In this document: in pieces, positions 1 to 10,908 of the stretch | Layout of the letters: every line of letters starts with the position of its first letter | Position numbering within the stretch: the first letter of the stretch is position 1 | Position numbers and translations under genes: made by a program | The notes under the pieces: model-generated | The model's database searches: none | Seen by the model: only the letters and a program-made list of their open reading frames with translations | Told to the model about the DNA's origin: nothing | Source: Antedon mediterranea | Lineage: Eukaryota; Echinodermata; Crinoidea; Comatulida; Antedonidae | Assembly: GCF_964355755.1 (NCBI RefSeq) | Contig: NC_092672.1 | Span: 18,782,501-18,846,500, forward strand | DNA: 64,000 bases | Direction: 5' to 3'

Positions 1-249
1 CCTGTTTATTACTTCTGTATTTGCTCAAAGAAAGAGGAAACTGTTGTTATTGCTCAACCGGAAGTATACTTTGAACCTCAGGATCGTCTGACATTACCAT
101 TGCCAAATAAAAGAAACTCTGTGTTGTGGAGACGTTCATTTGGAGCTCAAGTTCCTACAGACAGAGATGTTGATGCCATGTATTTGGAGATACAGAGTGA
201 GCATTACATCTTCACACCAGATAGCAGAGGAAATACTCTGCCTTATTGA
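1..249 (+). CDS. 3' end of an Ig-superfamily receptor gene (partial, cut by window edge)
   Basis: Frame 1 is open from the first base to a TGA at 247-249. It encodes the end of a transmembrane helix (PVYYFCIC) and a cytoplasmic tail carrying QPEVYFEPQDR, WRRSFGAQVP and AMYLEI. It matches 1953-2201 with only four base differences, one of which changes the stop codon (TGA versus TAA) and one a residue (Glu versus Asp). Similarity ends abruptly at the stop. This is therefore the last 82 codons of a paralogue lying left of the window; its Ig domains cannot be seen. A tail-only fragment left by an incomplete duplication is possible, but the clean frame favours a gene cut by the window edge. Confidence 0.85.
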   Translation, partial: PVYYFCICSKKEETVVIAQPEVYFEPQDRLTLPLPNKRNSVLWRRSFGAQVPTDRDVDAMYLEIQSEHYIFTPDSRGNTLPY

Positions 250-848
250 CTGATAATTAAGTTTCATCAGGGAAGAGTGAAATTAATGTTACATTCATTC
301 TTTCATTGATCTTTTTATTTCTTATATACCATAACAAATCATCGTAAGAAATGCATAGCAAATAAAAAAAAAAAAAAAATTTAACCAAGAAAAAAATAGA
401 AATAGATGTACAATTATAAAGGAATAGTCAATGTAAGAAAGTATTCCATTGTTTATGCATTATTGAGACATTAAGAAGGTGATTTCTAATAGTCTTGATC
501 TTAGTGAATCGTCTTAGTAATAATAGTAATTGTAGAAGATTTAAGATTGTGAGATAGGTCTGGTATCGCCATACTTATTGCAATAGATAAGGGTTTATTA
601 AGTAACAATGCTTTTAATCCTAGTATCCGGAATTTAAGGAGTAACATTATATTTTATTTTAGTAGCCGTCGATCATGTGTATTGCAGAAAAGGCGGTGCT
701 TATAATTATGTAATTAATATGTAGTGAACCATGAAACGTGTAACTAAATATTTCTCGGCTTAGTACATTATAGTAACATACGTATTCAATTTGTTATCAC
801 TATAACCCTTCTGGGAAAGTAATACATGTATGTAAGTTACTGTACAAA
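250..848. other. Intergenic spacer between two Ig receptor genes
   Basis: About 600 bp, AT-rich, with an oligo-A run near 364-380 just after an AATAAA-like hexamer (359-364) that could be the polyadenylation signal of the upstream gene. No open frame or repeat stands out. It must contain the promoter of the gene at 849, but no core element can be assigned with confidence. Confidence 0.5.
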
Positions 849-2201
849 ATGAATATTTTAAGGTACGTTTTTATTCTTTTTCAATTTTATTTTGTTAATC
901 GAATTGTGGCAACATCCACAGAATTCATTTATCATCCTCGAGCTGAAACTGCAATTGAGGGAACTGTTGTGAAATTGACATGCGGTGTTGAAGGAGTTGA
1001 TTCTGAAAGTACGTTTTCTTGGATAAAAAATGGTGTTACATTGACCAATGGTAAAGACATTTTAGAATCTAGTCCATATTTGGATCGCAATTTATTCGTC
1101 GATTTTGGATGGTTAACTACAACTTCTATTTACTATACCCTTGAAATAAGTAATGTTTTGCACAGTGATTCCGGAGAATACGCATGCATTGTAAATCATA
1201 ATGGATTTGAGGTAAAATCTAATACAGCTTATATAACAGTTAATCAATTACCACATCGTACTTATCCGTTATGTGAACAAATAGGCAGCCCTGTTAAAGA
1301 AGGAAAGCAAGTGAATCTGAGATGTGAAGGTGAGGTTATAAACCCACCCATCGAATTAAAATTATCAAGATCAATGCCAGGTAACCAAGCAGTTACCATA
1401 TTGAATAAGCGGACAACGCCTATTATTAATTCATTTGTAGCAAATCGTGTTGATAATAATGCTATATTTAATTGTCAGCTAACAACACCAGCGAATACAA
1501 GTATCGTTAGAACATGTAGTATTGGACCACTAAATGTTTGGTATAAACCTAATGTTACAATACAACATGCAGGGATATCATTATCAGGAAGGGAAGCCAT
1601 TTTTATTTGTCAAGCAGATGCAAACCCACCAGTAGACTTTACGTGGCAATTTGATCCGATATTAAACATTGAGCGTTATGTTATTGATGATATTGGGCAA
1701 GTTATGCGCATTCTAAATGTTGACATTGATGACAATGGATTACTTGTTAAATGCATAGCCAAAAATACTGTTGGTCAGGTGACATCTCACGTGATCATGG
1801 AAGTGATCGGTAATAAAGAAGACGACAAACCAAAGACAAACGCTATTGAATCTGTGAATGAAAAACAAGCAGAAAAGAAAAGTATATCTTTATCAGTTTT
1901 ACTAGCTGTTGTATCTGTATTAGTTCTTGTTATTGTATTTGCTATTATTGTTCCTGTTTATTACTTTTGTATTTGCTCAAAGAAAGAGGAAACTGTTGTT
2001 ATTGCTCAACCGGAAGTATACTTTGAACCTCAAGATCGTCTGACATTACCATTGCCAAATAAAAGAAACTCTGTGTTGTGGAGACGTTCATTTGGAGCTC
2101 AAGTTCCTACAGACAGAGATGTTGATGCCATGTATTTGGAGATACAGAGTGATCATTACATCTTCACACCAGATAGCAGAGGAAATACTCTGCCTTATTA
2201 A
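849..2201 (+). CDS. Three-Ig-domain type I membrane receptor, intronless (450 aa)
   Basis: An uninterrupted 450-residue frame. Residues 1-22 form a hydrophobic signal peptide. Ig1 has Cys45, Trp58 and the DSGEYAC strand-F motif ending at Cys113. Ig2 has Cys159 and Cys209. Ig3 has Cys254, Trp266 and Cys302. An extra pair, Cys142 and Cys223, brackets Ig2 and recurs in every paralogue here. The transmembrane helix lies at about 346-372. The 75-residue tail contains QPEVYFEPQDR (387-397), LPLP, WRRSFGAQVP (411-420) and the tyrosine motifs YLEI and YIFT. The layout recalls nectin/CADM/Kirre-type adhesion receptors, but no orthologue is recognised. Function at the cell surface (recognition or adhesion, with tail signalling) is inferred from domains only. 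The lack of introns is unusual for a multi-Ig metazoan gene and suggests an old retrocopy followed by tandem duplication. Confidence 0.9.
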   Translation: MNILRYVFILFQFYFVNRIVATSTEFIYHPRAETAIEGTVVKLTCGVEGVDSESTFSWIKNGVTLTNGKDILESSPYLDRNLFVDFGWLTTTSIYYTLEISNVLHSDSGEYACIVNHNGFEVKSNTAYITVNQLPHRTYPLCEQIGSPVKEGKQVNLRCEGEVINPPIELKLSRSMPGNQAVTILNKRTTPIINSFVANRVDNNAIFNCQLTTPANTSIVRTCSIGPLNVWYKPNVTIQHAGISLSGREAIFICQADANPPVDFTWQFDPILNIERYVIDDIGQVMRILNVDIDDNGLLVKCIAKNTVGQVTSHVIMEVIGNKEDDKPKTNAIESVNEKQAEKKSISLSVLLAVVSVLVLVIVFAIIVPVYYFCICSKKEETVVIAQPEVYFEPQDRLTLPLPNKRNSVLWRRSFGAQVPTDRDVDAMYLEIQSDHYIFTPDSRGNTLPY

Positions 2202-4084
2202 CACATATTGAGATCTAGACATTTCTTACACACTTAAATCGCATTGAACCGAATGAAGAAGAATAACATTGTTAAAAGATATCAGTGTTAACATAAACAT
2301 TTAATTGAATTAGGCTAAATATTTTTTTATTATGTGAACATACTCTAATATCTGATGTCAAATATTTTTTTAGATTCTTAGTTACATAATTTTGTATGCC
2401 TAAATGTTATCTACAATAATTTCTAAAGAGAATATTAGAATAATAATTTGAAAGTCAGCATAAACATGTTTAGTTTATCTCATTCTGTGGATAAGTATTT
2501 GTAATAGTTCTTGTAAAATAATATTTATTAAGATGTATAGTACGACCTATACTTAGGCCTATAACTAAATCATATTTCATCATTATTTTATTGAAATGTA
2601 AATATTGCTATTATAAGTGCTACATATATCGTCAATATAGTACAGTACCTTTATATGACCATTATTATTATTATTATTATTATTGTTATTATTATTATTA
2701 TAGAAAGAACTTTTTTAAATAGTTAAAAACCATTTCTTATTCAATTTACTGTTGTCCAAAATGTATGTATGTCTCATTCGTTAACGTAAATCTATGAATA
2801 ATAAATATACGGTAATAGTAACCAAGAAATTGGTCATTATTACTGTATCCTTGTATTTAAGGTTGCGTTCTGTATAGAGAGAGTTGGTAAGATATTTTGT
2901 TTTGTGTAATGTTATGCTTTGTTTAACTATGGTTAATCGTCTATCAACTGACAGTTTCGGTCATATATCTTGTAAGGCAAATGCAAATAATTTAAAAATT
3001 ACAAGCGATGAATTATCTGCTATCGTTGGTCAACTCGCTTGCGTTGTGCTTACGTCACTGTGTTATGTCCTAGTTGTGCGTTTGTGATATAGTTCTGTTG
3101 AGTAACTTATAGTTACACTTACCAAAGTAAAAGAACAAAAACGTAGTCTACAATGGTTATATCAGTATAGTACAATTTTACCCTGTTCTGTTATATAAAC
3201 AATATTTCAAACTATGGTAAAGAAACGAAATGTTAATGTGTAATTATTGTCTTTCATAAAATGATTACATTACACCTAATAATATAACACTACTATTTAT
3301 GTATGCTTTATTATTTTGTCAACATACTGTTTATAGCTCGTTGTATTAGAATATTAATAATATAATTTTTTTAAATAAAGTAGATTATTAATATTAGGAA
3401 TATATTATATATTATATTTATTTATAATTGTACGGTAACCTACCAAAGCAAACTACATTTCGGCCTATTATAGCTAATATTCTTTTTAAATTATAAAAAA
3501 ATTATATAAATGTTTATACTTGTTAGTTGTATATTGAAGTTTAATAACGAAATGTTATGTACAGTAATATGAGTTTCTCTATTACATACACGTCAACTTA
3601 GTGATGTATGGAAGTGCCAGTAATCGTATGCTCATTTGTATCTATAGTAATGAAATTGATAATATATATTGTAACACAAATTCAAGAAATTTGATTTATA
3701 CAGAATCTCAATCCTGTTGTCGGTCAAGAGTTTGACAGACCAGAGGTTTTTGAGTTTATGAAAATCAACATTATGCTTTATGCGATTGCACTCATTTAAA
3801 TATGTGAATAAAGTTTGCTATTTGATCACTCTTTGTAATCATTATTTGTAATTATTATTAAAACATGTATCGAATAGTCATTGTTTCTGTTGTCATAATT
3901 TATTCTTTTCTTAAATGTCCATCTAGAAGCATGTGATTTTAAGAAGTAATCACAAGTTATTATTTTTCTTTTCTTTGCCAGTACTTTATATTGCATAATA
4001 ATGCAATATAGTATCTATTACAATAATTAGATCATTTGCAATCAAAGTGACCAACTGAATTAAAATGTTCGGCTACAGGTTGAT
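2202..4084. other. Non-coding AT-rich stretch with an (ATT)n microsatellite
   Basis: No supported gene. It contains an ATT trinucleotide run at about 2658-2701, interrupted once, and several AATAAA hexamers (for example near 2800 and 3809) that could end the upstream Ig transcript. Short open frames here lack codon bias and recognisable domains. Confidence 0.5.
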
Positions 4085-4192
4085 CAAACTTTATTGCTGA
4101 TCTGTGTTTTTAGTCGCGTGGACGCGACTGTATAGTCCACTATGTCGGTCGGTCGGTCTGTCGGTCTGTCTGTCGGTCCGGTATCACTATGC
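4085..4192. repeat. Possible small interspersed repeat with GC-rich palindrome and GGTC/TGTC-rich run
   Basis: A GTCGCGTGGACGCGAC imperfect palindrome near 4113-4128 is followed by a low-complexity GTCGGTCGGTC-type run (about 4143-4177). Composition is sharply unlike the AT-rich surroundings, as expected of a transposable-element end or simple-repeat expansion. A reading frame runs through it, but that is a by-product of the repeat. Confidence 0.4.
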
Positions 4193-4504
4193 GTTTTAGC
4201 ACGCGACTTATGGCTGTTGGCCTTGTTTAATCCTATCTATACTCCAGGCTACTCTGATGTATTGTTAGCACATATATTAAAGTATACCCACATTTGGGCG
4301 TGTAAGGCCCGCCGCGATGGTTGGATAGATGGAAGCATAGAGAATACTTTGTTGCTCGCCACAAATAATGTTATTGCTATATCCTTTCAATCATTTAAAC
4401 AAAATAAAAACCTGAAAGTACAATATACAGATATTAAATCATTTCAGAACATCAACATTACATAGCATGTTTCGATAATTATCACCACTTGTATTAAACA
4501 CTGT

Positions 4505-4925
4505 AAACCACAATCCCACCATTACATAGTATTATCAATGCCAAACCACAATCCAACCATTACATAGTATTATCAATGCCAAACCACAATCCCATCATTA
4601 CATAGTATTATCAATGCCAAACCACAATCCCATCATTACATAGTATTATCAATGCCAAACCACAATCCCATCATTACATAGTATTATCAATGCCAAACCA
4701 CAATCCCATCATTACATAGTATTATCAATGCCAAACCACAATCCCATCATTACATAGTATTATCAATGCCAAACCACAATCCCATCATTACATAGTATTA
4801 TCAATGCCAAACCACAATCCCATCATTACATAGTATTATCAATGCCAAACCACAATCCCATCATTACATAGTATTATCAATGCCAAACTACAATCCCATC
4901 ATTACATAGTATTATCAATGCCAAT
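4505..4925. repeat. Tandem array of a 38-bp unit, about 11 copies
   Basis: The unit (containing CATTACATAGTATTATCAAT and AAACCACAATCC) repeats every 38 bp with very few differences; the first two and the last copies are the most diverged. This is a minisatellite. Near identity among the inner copies implies recent expansion or slippage. Confidence 0.95.
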
Positions 4926-5299
4926 ATTGTAAACTATTTATAAATAATACTACAATATAGCTTAACAGCGTAAGATCATTAAATTGAAGATTATCGGCAC
5001 TATTTTAAATTCAACATCAAGGTTGAATAGTTTAAATATCTATTACAACATAAGCAATCTTAAAATAAAACAAAAACGTTTATATCTTCTCCCGACGCGC
5101 CCATACTACAACAATTATACGATACGATACGATAACTAGAGAGACTCATGGTATTCAAATTATATTTAGTCGAGTCAAACTGTTTCATTACCTCAACAAA
5201 ATGTTTTTTGTTGTATTACAGTAAAATATGGTCTCAAAAGGTTGAGAACAAAATCGCGAGCGGGATTGACATCCGCCGCCAATAGTTTGACTTTTCGAT

Positions 5300-5475
5300 T
5301 CAATTCAAACATTTCATTCAAAACATTTCATTCAAAACATTTAGTTCAAAACATTTCATTCAAAACATTTCATTCAAAACAATTTATTCAAAACATTCAA
5401 TTCAAAACATTTCATTCAAAACATTCAATTCAAAGCATTCAATTCAAAACATTTCATTCATATTATATCGCGCCA
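5300..5475. repeat. Tandem/low-complexity array of TTCAAAACATTTCA-like units
   Basis: About ten near-copies of a 14-15 bp TTCATTCAAAACA motif alternate with TTCAATTCAAAGCA variants. The frame running through it translates into a periodic, biologically empty peptide, so no gene is called. Confidence 0.85.
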
Positions 5476-5595
5476 TTCAATTCATATCGATGCATTTCAT
5501 TCACATATCGCGTCATAAAATCATCGAAATGTTGCGTAAACGGCGTTTCATACACTTAAATAGATAACTTAAACTAACATGAGTATACATATATC

Positions 5596-5617
5596 ATGGA
5601 GGTATAAATACCTCCAT
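5596..5617. repeat. 22-bp near-perfect palindrome
   Basis: ATGGAGGTAT and ATACCTCCAT are exact reverse complements separated by two bases. A further GGATGGAGGT occurs 40 bp downstream. It could form a hairpin or be a dimeric protein-binding site. No gene adjoins it, so a role cannot be assigned. Confidence 0.6.
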
Positions 5618-7727
5618 GCATATAATAGTAAATGTGGGTGGATGGAGGTCCCAGTAAATTCACTGAACTTTAAGTCGTGACCCCCGTATTTATTAAGATT
5701 ATCGTGGTCGTCAATGTAATGCTCAATTTCGTTTCTAGTTTGAATAGTGTTTATCAGTTTGTACAATTAAATAATATTAAAATGGTTTCACAATTCGTTA
5801 CATGATATAAAGAGTTATAATTGTTTTATTATCTTGAAATTTTGCCCAAATGATTTTCAATCTTTGTAACTTAGTGCACGTTTTTAAATGATTACTTATT
5901 ATGTATTATTTTATTCTTGGGAATTGATTGTTTTATTTAAGGACTATGTTTATTGCCAAATTTTAACCTTAATAATTGTTATCGTAAGTTTTTGATTATT
6001 GCAATTTTAGGATTTATCCTTTTAGGGTACGGCACTCTGGTTTTTCTTATTATTCATCTCTAATATTCATTCCATATCTGATAATCTAGAAATTAAATTG
6101 CAAATTTAAAAATGCAGTAGATGACTATTGAAAGTCTAACACCCATGCTACGTGTGCGTGGAAGTGGTGAGCCGGTTACATAATATGTCGCTAGCTTCTT
6201 TTATGTATAGCGCAAAGCGCATCATGAATCGCGGCTTATTTGATGTATTTCCTCCCTCCCCACCCCTAAATCAGAGTGGTGGAAGTCGCGCTTATCTGGG
6301 AGGGGTGACTACAAACTAGTTTATAAGGGGTAACACAGATTGTTATTTATTTATGTTTACACCCCATGTGCCATAACATATTTCAATATATTTATTAATG
6401 TAAATGCTCACAGTTTCTCCGAATAGTAATAAATCACCAGCATATAACAGATGATTTATAAAGCAGTTTCCAAATTGTATTTTTGTTGGTATCTTCATTT
6501 TGATTCAGCTCGTAGCTTAGATCATTCACAAATAAATTAGAGGCAATGGCAGAGGTGACCAGCACATATTAGTATTCATTAGAATAAAATACAGCACATA
6601 TATGAATTATTTATTATTATTATTATTATTATTAGTGTTAGTATGTCGCTAATAGTGGATTAAGGGGAAAATGCGTGGTAAAAAACATGGCCTTAAGGGG
6701 AAATTGTACTTAAGGGGAAATATAACTTTCCCCTTAACGTTTGCAGTGTCAATACTGGCCAAATTCGGACAGTTTGTTACTAGAAACTCAGAAATTTGGC
6801 AGATTTGATTAAAATCTCCTAAATAAATGATAATTCAGGTGTGTTTAATTCCTATATGAATTTTTATGTATAAAAGAAAATTTTTTTGTTATATGTTGTT
6901 TTCGAAAAAACACGACCTTAAGGAGAATACGCATTTCATCCAAATTCTAACAAAATTGGGATTATATCTTCATTATCTCCTTGCCAAAACAATTCACATA
7001 TTATATTCTACCGCTGTTATGAATTTCATATTAATTGGTGCATTTTTCTTGATTTTCCAAAAAAACCGACCTTGATTTTGCCCGTTTAAAGTCCAAAATT
7101 GCTTTTCGTGATTTTCACAAAAATTATTTTTGACGCAAGCGCACTTCTTCTCGAAACGAAGGAACGTCGCCCGCCATATTGAAATAGCGAGCGGTAGAAT
7201 TTGTGTGTATAATGCCTGGTATAGGCCTACTCATGACCTGATTGACAAGCGGCGACTAGAATTATTACATTAGGCCTACTCCATGATCAAAGTAAGTATG
7301 CCTAGCCCATTATGGGTTTTAGAGTTTGTATTGGTAAGTTTTTTTATCACAAGAAGAAAGTGTAAGGCGGCAAGGACTAGCTACTACTGACAACTGCTAC
7401 TACTAGCCTAGCCTAGCCTAGAAGTATTATTAGGCCTAGCCTAGCCTAGCCAAGGCTACTACCGAACCTTTTATAGACTAGGCCTAGGCGGCTACCTGGC
7501 CTAGGTTGGCCAGGCCTTGTCTTTTGAAAATTGTAGGTGTGCTACAAATTGCACTCCTGAATACATTTTTCAGGGGTGCTGCGTGTGTGACGTTTGTATT
7601 TTGGTGTGTACTGTGTGTAGGCCTAGGCCTAGAAGTTTACCAAATTTATTATTTAACTGTGTTGTAAATCATCGCCTCCCGGCAGTTTAGCCTAGCTAGG
7701 CTAAGGCTAGATAGTAGGGCCTAGATG
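5618..7727. other. Non-coding stretch with ATT microsatellite and TTAAGGGGAAA inverted repeat
   Basis: No supported gene. Present are an (ATT)n tract at about 6611-6635, repeated CTTAAGGGGAAA words (6657-6740) including an 11-bp inverted pair separated by six bases near 6712-6739, and a GC-rich patch around 7150-7200 containing CGCCCGCCATATTG, which resembles a YY1-type initiator. From about 7280 the TAGGCC dispersed motif becomes dense. Confidence 0.45.
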
Positions 7728-8647
7728 GGGTAGTAACAAAGTGCGAGGCACGCGAGGCAGGGAAGGCATGCGAGGCAAGTCAGAAATTTATGCGAGGCAT
7801 CGTTTTACCATCATCAAAAAATGCGAGGCATCATTTTATCATTTCTCAAAATTGCAAGGCAGGAAATCACCGAAATTGAAGTAGTTTCTAGGCCTAGGCC
7901 CGCTAAGCTAGTTTCCTTTTGCACCTGCCTTGTATTTTAACCAACTTTATCCTGAATACCACAGCTTAGAATTAGTAGGCCTACTTTATTGAAGAAAAAT
8001 CACATAAAAGTAACAATAAATCCATTAAATTGGTGATTTTACAGACGTTGTTTTTCTCGCATTTCGCACACTCAATGTTCAATATTTTGGTTTCTATGGA
8101 ACGCCAAAAGAGCAAAATTAATTAGAGGGCTAAAAACTCTGTGGAATCCATTTATATTTAACGCATTATTTGGTGAAAATCAAGTACAATTTCAATAGAT
8201 TTTGTCACTGTCAGTAAGGAAAAATGTTACTGTTGATAATGTACACGGTTTCGTTAACCTTTTAAAGAATAAAATAGAAAAATTCATCATAATATCCTTA
8301 GTAGGATGTCCTAGGTCTAGACTAGGTAGTGATGTTGATTTAGGATCGATTATTATTCTTTGAAAACAGAACAGTATCAGCAGTAACATATTACAACATT
8401 TTTATTGACAAATTAACAAATATATTGAAATAAAACGTGTTTTTCACCAATAAATGCATGAGAAATTGACGCATTCCACTGAGTTTTAGTCCTCTATTAT
8501 CGTTGCTCTTTTGGCGCTCCATAGAAACAAAAATATTGAACATTGAATAAGTGAAATTCGCGAACAGTGTGTGAGAAACACGCCTGTAAAATCATTAATT
8601 TAAGGATTTATTTGCTTGCCTCGCTGCCTCGCACTTTGTCAACACTC
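7728..8647 (+). mobile_element. Internally deleted long-TIR DNA transposon, copy A (920 bp)
   Basis: It begins GGGTAGTAACAAAGTGCGAG and ends with the reverse complement of GAGTGTTGACAAAGTGCGAG. Its first 887 bp match the left arm of copy C (22498-23392), then it jumps to the final 33 bp of that element, so about 1.1 kb of the middle is missing. Subterminal copies of GCGAGGCA are numerous. Flanking bases are gcctagatg on the left and gccta-ctgta-gatg on the right, compatible with a 9-bp target duplication disturbed by a small insertion. It has no transposase and must be mobilised in trans, if at all. Confidence 0.85.
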
Positions 8648-8836
8648 GCCTACTGTAGATGCCTAGCCTACCTAGGCCTAGGCCTATACGTACGGTAGGC
8701 TAGTAGGGAAGTGATTGCACTCGCTCGCCTCGTTCACGGACGAATTTCGATCGGGCCTAGTAGGCCTAGCCTAGGCCTAGTAGGCCTAGGCCTAGACCAT
8801 CAGCTCCACGGACGATCAGGTTTAACCGTTCTAACT
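8648..8836. other. TAGGCC-rich spacer between inverted transposon copies A and B
   Basis: 189 bp dominated by GCCTAGGCCTAG-type words, the dispersed motif of this genome. The last nine bases (8828-8836, gttctaact) are the left target-site duplication of copy B. Confidence 0.7.
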
Positions 8837-10908
8837 GAGTGTTGACAAAGTGCGAGGCAGCGAGGCAAGCGAGGCATGCGCGGCATGCCAAATATTTGTG
8901 CGAGGCATCATTTTATCATTTCCAAAAGTGCGAGGCATGCGAGACATATAGTTTACAATTTCAAAAAGGTGCGAGGCATATCTTAACGTGCTATTATGCT
9001 ATATTATAGGCCTAATAATCAATCGATACAAGCGTATCTAAATAGATTCGTGTATACACTCATCATGTTGTTTATATTTATGTAACGATTGTTTTTTCAT
9101 TCACGTCATAGGCCTATCGTGTCAAATTTTACTTTTACAAAAGTGCCCAAACTACGGTTCAAAAATCTGAACGACAGTCTTCAACTTTCGACAAACAATA
9201 ATTGTTATAGCGACACACTCATCAAATGACTGCAATGTTTGTTGGCATTTCGAGCGTGTTCACTCGACCTCACATGTCTCTCGAACATAGCAGAGTGAAA
9301 ATAATATTTTGTCACACTCCTGCGCCTAGATCCGGTAGACCCGAGAGATGGAAAATCCCTCTTTACTATTTAGCAGGTAGCGGAATGATTCAGCCCTCAG
9401 CTCAGAGGATTGTGGTGCATTCCCCTCCTATAGCACGTGGTTTCAGCAGCAACGCACAGACTTCTCTCTGAGCGGCGTGCCAAAGACATTTTTGACATTC
9501 CATTCTCTAGGAACAACACGTGTACCTCTCTCGCAAATAAGGTGAACAGCGATTGCCAGGACAAGTTCAATAACTGGCGGTGAATAAAAGGTAACTGATA
9601 TGCCGATCCAATAACATGCCGCAAAGAAAAAAATTGCGACAGAATTCTGGAGCGCGTGTGAAAAAAGACTTACGTCCGACAATTGTAATACTAGGCCTAA
9701 AATTAAACTTTAGCTAATATGCTTAGCCCTAACCTAGATAAGAGGCCTATGTAGAAAATAATTTAATCAATTTTGATAAAATAATAATTGGTGTAATATT
9801 TAATAATGATACACTATTCCTGTTTTAGTAAGCTAGGTATATTACGAACGATTTTTATTTATTGTTGTCCATGTACGTACTAATAAACCTGGCGCTAGTT
9901 TCCGATCGTTTGTATTTTTACTCCAAATTTGATAACTAACTTTATCGTGTGAATACCACACCTTAGAAGTATACCTCATGAGTACTTTAATGAAAGAATC
10001 ACATAAAAAGTAACAAATAAATCCTTAAATTAATGATTTTACAGGCGTGTTTCTCGCACACTGTTCGCGAATTTCACTTATTCAATGTTCAATATTTTTG
10101 TTTCTATGGAGCGCCAAAAGAGCAACGATAATAGAGGACTAAAACTCAGTGGAATGCGTCAATTTCTCATGCATTTATTGGTGAAAAACACGTTTTATTT
10201 CAATATATTTGTTAATTTGTCAATAAAAATGTTGTAATATGTTACTGCTGATACTGTTCTGTTTTCAAAGAATAATAATCGATCCTAAATCAACATCACT
10301 ACCTAGTCTAGACCTAGGACATCCTACTAAGGATATTATGATGAATTTTTCTATTTTATTCTTTAAAAGGTTAACGAAACCGTGTACATTATCAACAGTA
10401 ACATTTTTCCTTACTGACAGTGACAAAATCTATTGAAATTGTACTTGATTTTCACCAAATAATGCGTTAAATATAAATGGATTCCACAGAGTTTTTAGCC
10501 CTCTAATTAATTTTGCTCTTTTGGCGTTCCATAGAAACCAAAATATTGAACATTGAGTGTGCGAAATGCGAGAAAAACAACGTCTGTAAAATCACCAATT
10601 TAATGGATTTATTGTTACTTTTATGTGATTTTTCTTCAATAAAGTAGGCCTACTAATTCTAAGCTGTGGTATTCAGGATAAAGTTGGTTAAAATACAAGG
10701 CAGGTGCAAAAGGAAACTAGCTTAGCGGGCCTAGGCCTAGAAACTACTTCAATTTCGGTGATTTCCTGCCTTGCAATTTTGAGAAATGATAAAATGATGC
10801 CTCGCATTTTTTGATGATGGTAAAACGATGCCTCGCATAAATTTCTGACTTGCCTCGCATGCCTTCCCTGCCTCGCGTGCCTCGCTGCCTCGCACTTTGT
10901 TACTACCC
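8837..10908 (-). mobile_element. Long-TIR DNA transposon, copy B (2072 bp, inverted relative to A and C)
   Basis: Bounded by perfect 9-bp duplications gttctaact at 8828-8836 and 10909-10917. The ends are GAGTGTTGACAAAG and (reverse complement) GGGTAGTAACAAAG. Within about 150 bp of each end lie several GCGAGGCA words that may bind transposase. Length equals copy C exactly and the two are almost identical. No transposase domain is visible in any frame; the 65-81 codon frames inside are shared by all copies and look like chance. A 9-bp duplication, a G at both tips and long TIRs fit Mutator-like (MULE) elements best; Merlin or an unnamed group is possible. Confidence 0.9.

Noticed and set aside
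2884-3087. 67-codon frame with hydrophobic ends
   Set aside because: Too short, no family, no paralogue elsewhere in the window.
4142-4465. 107-codon frame starting in a GTCG-rich run
   Set aside because: Low-complexity start; rest has no coding character.
4505-4925. Regular repeat that might be taken for CRISPR
   Set aside because: Contiguous 38-bp tandem units without spacers, in a eukaryotic context with no cas genes.
5242-5559. 105-codon frame
   Set aside because: Periodic peptide from the 15-bp tandem repeat; no domain.
8192-8389. 65-codon frame found three times in identical form (also 10239-10436 and 22970-23167)
   Set aside because: Repeated only because it lies in the three transposon copies; no transposase or other domain.
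9226-9682. 75-81 codon frames (also at 23724-24180)
   Set aside because: Inside the TIR element; overlapping on both strands, no recognisable motif.
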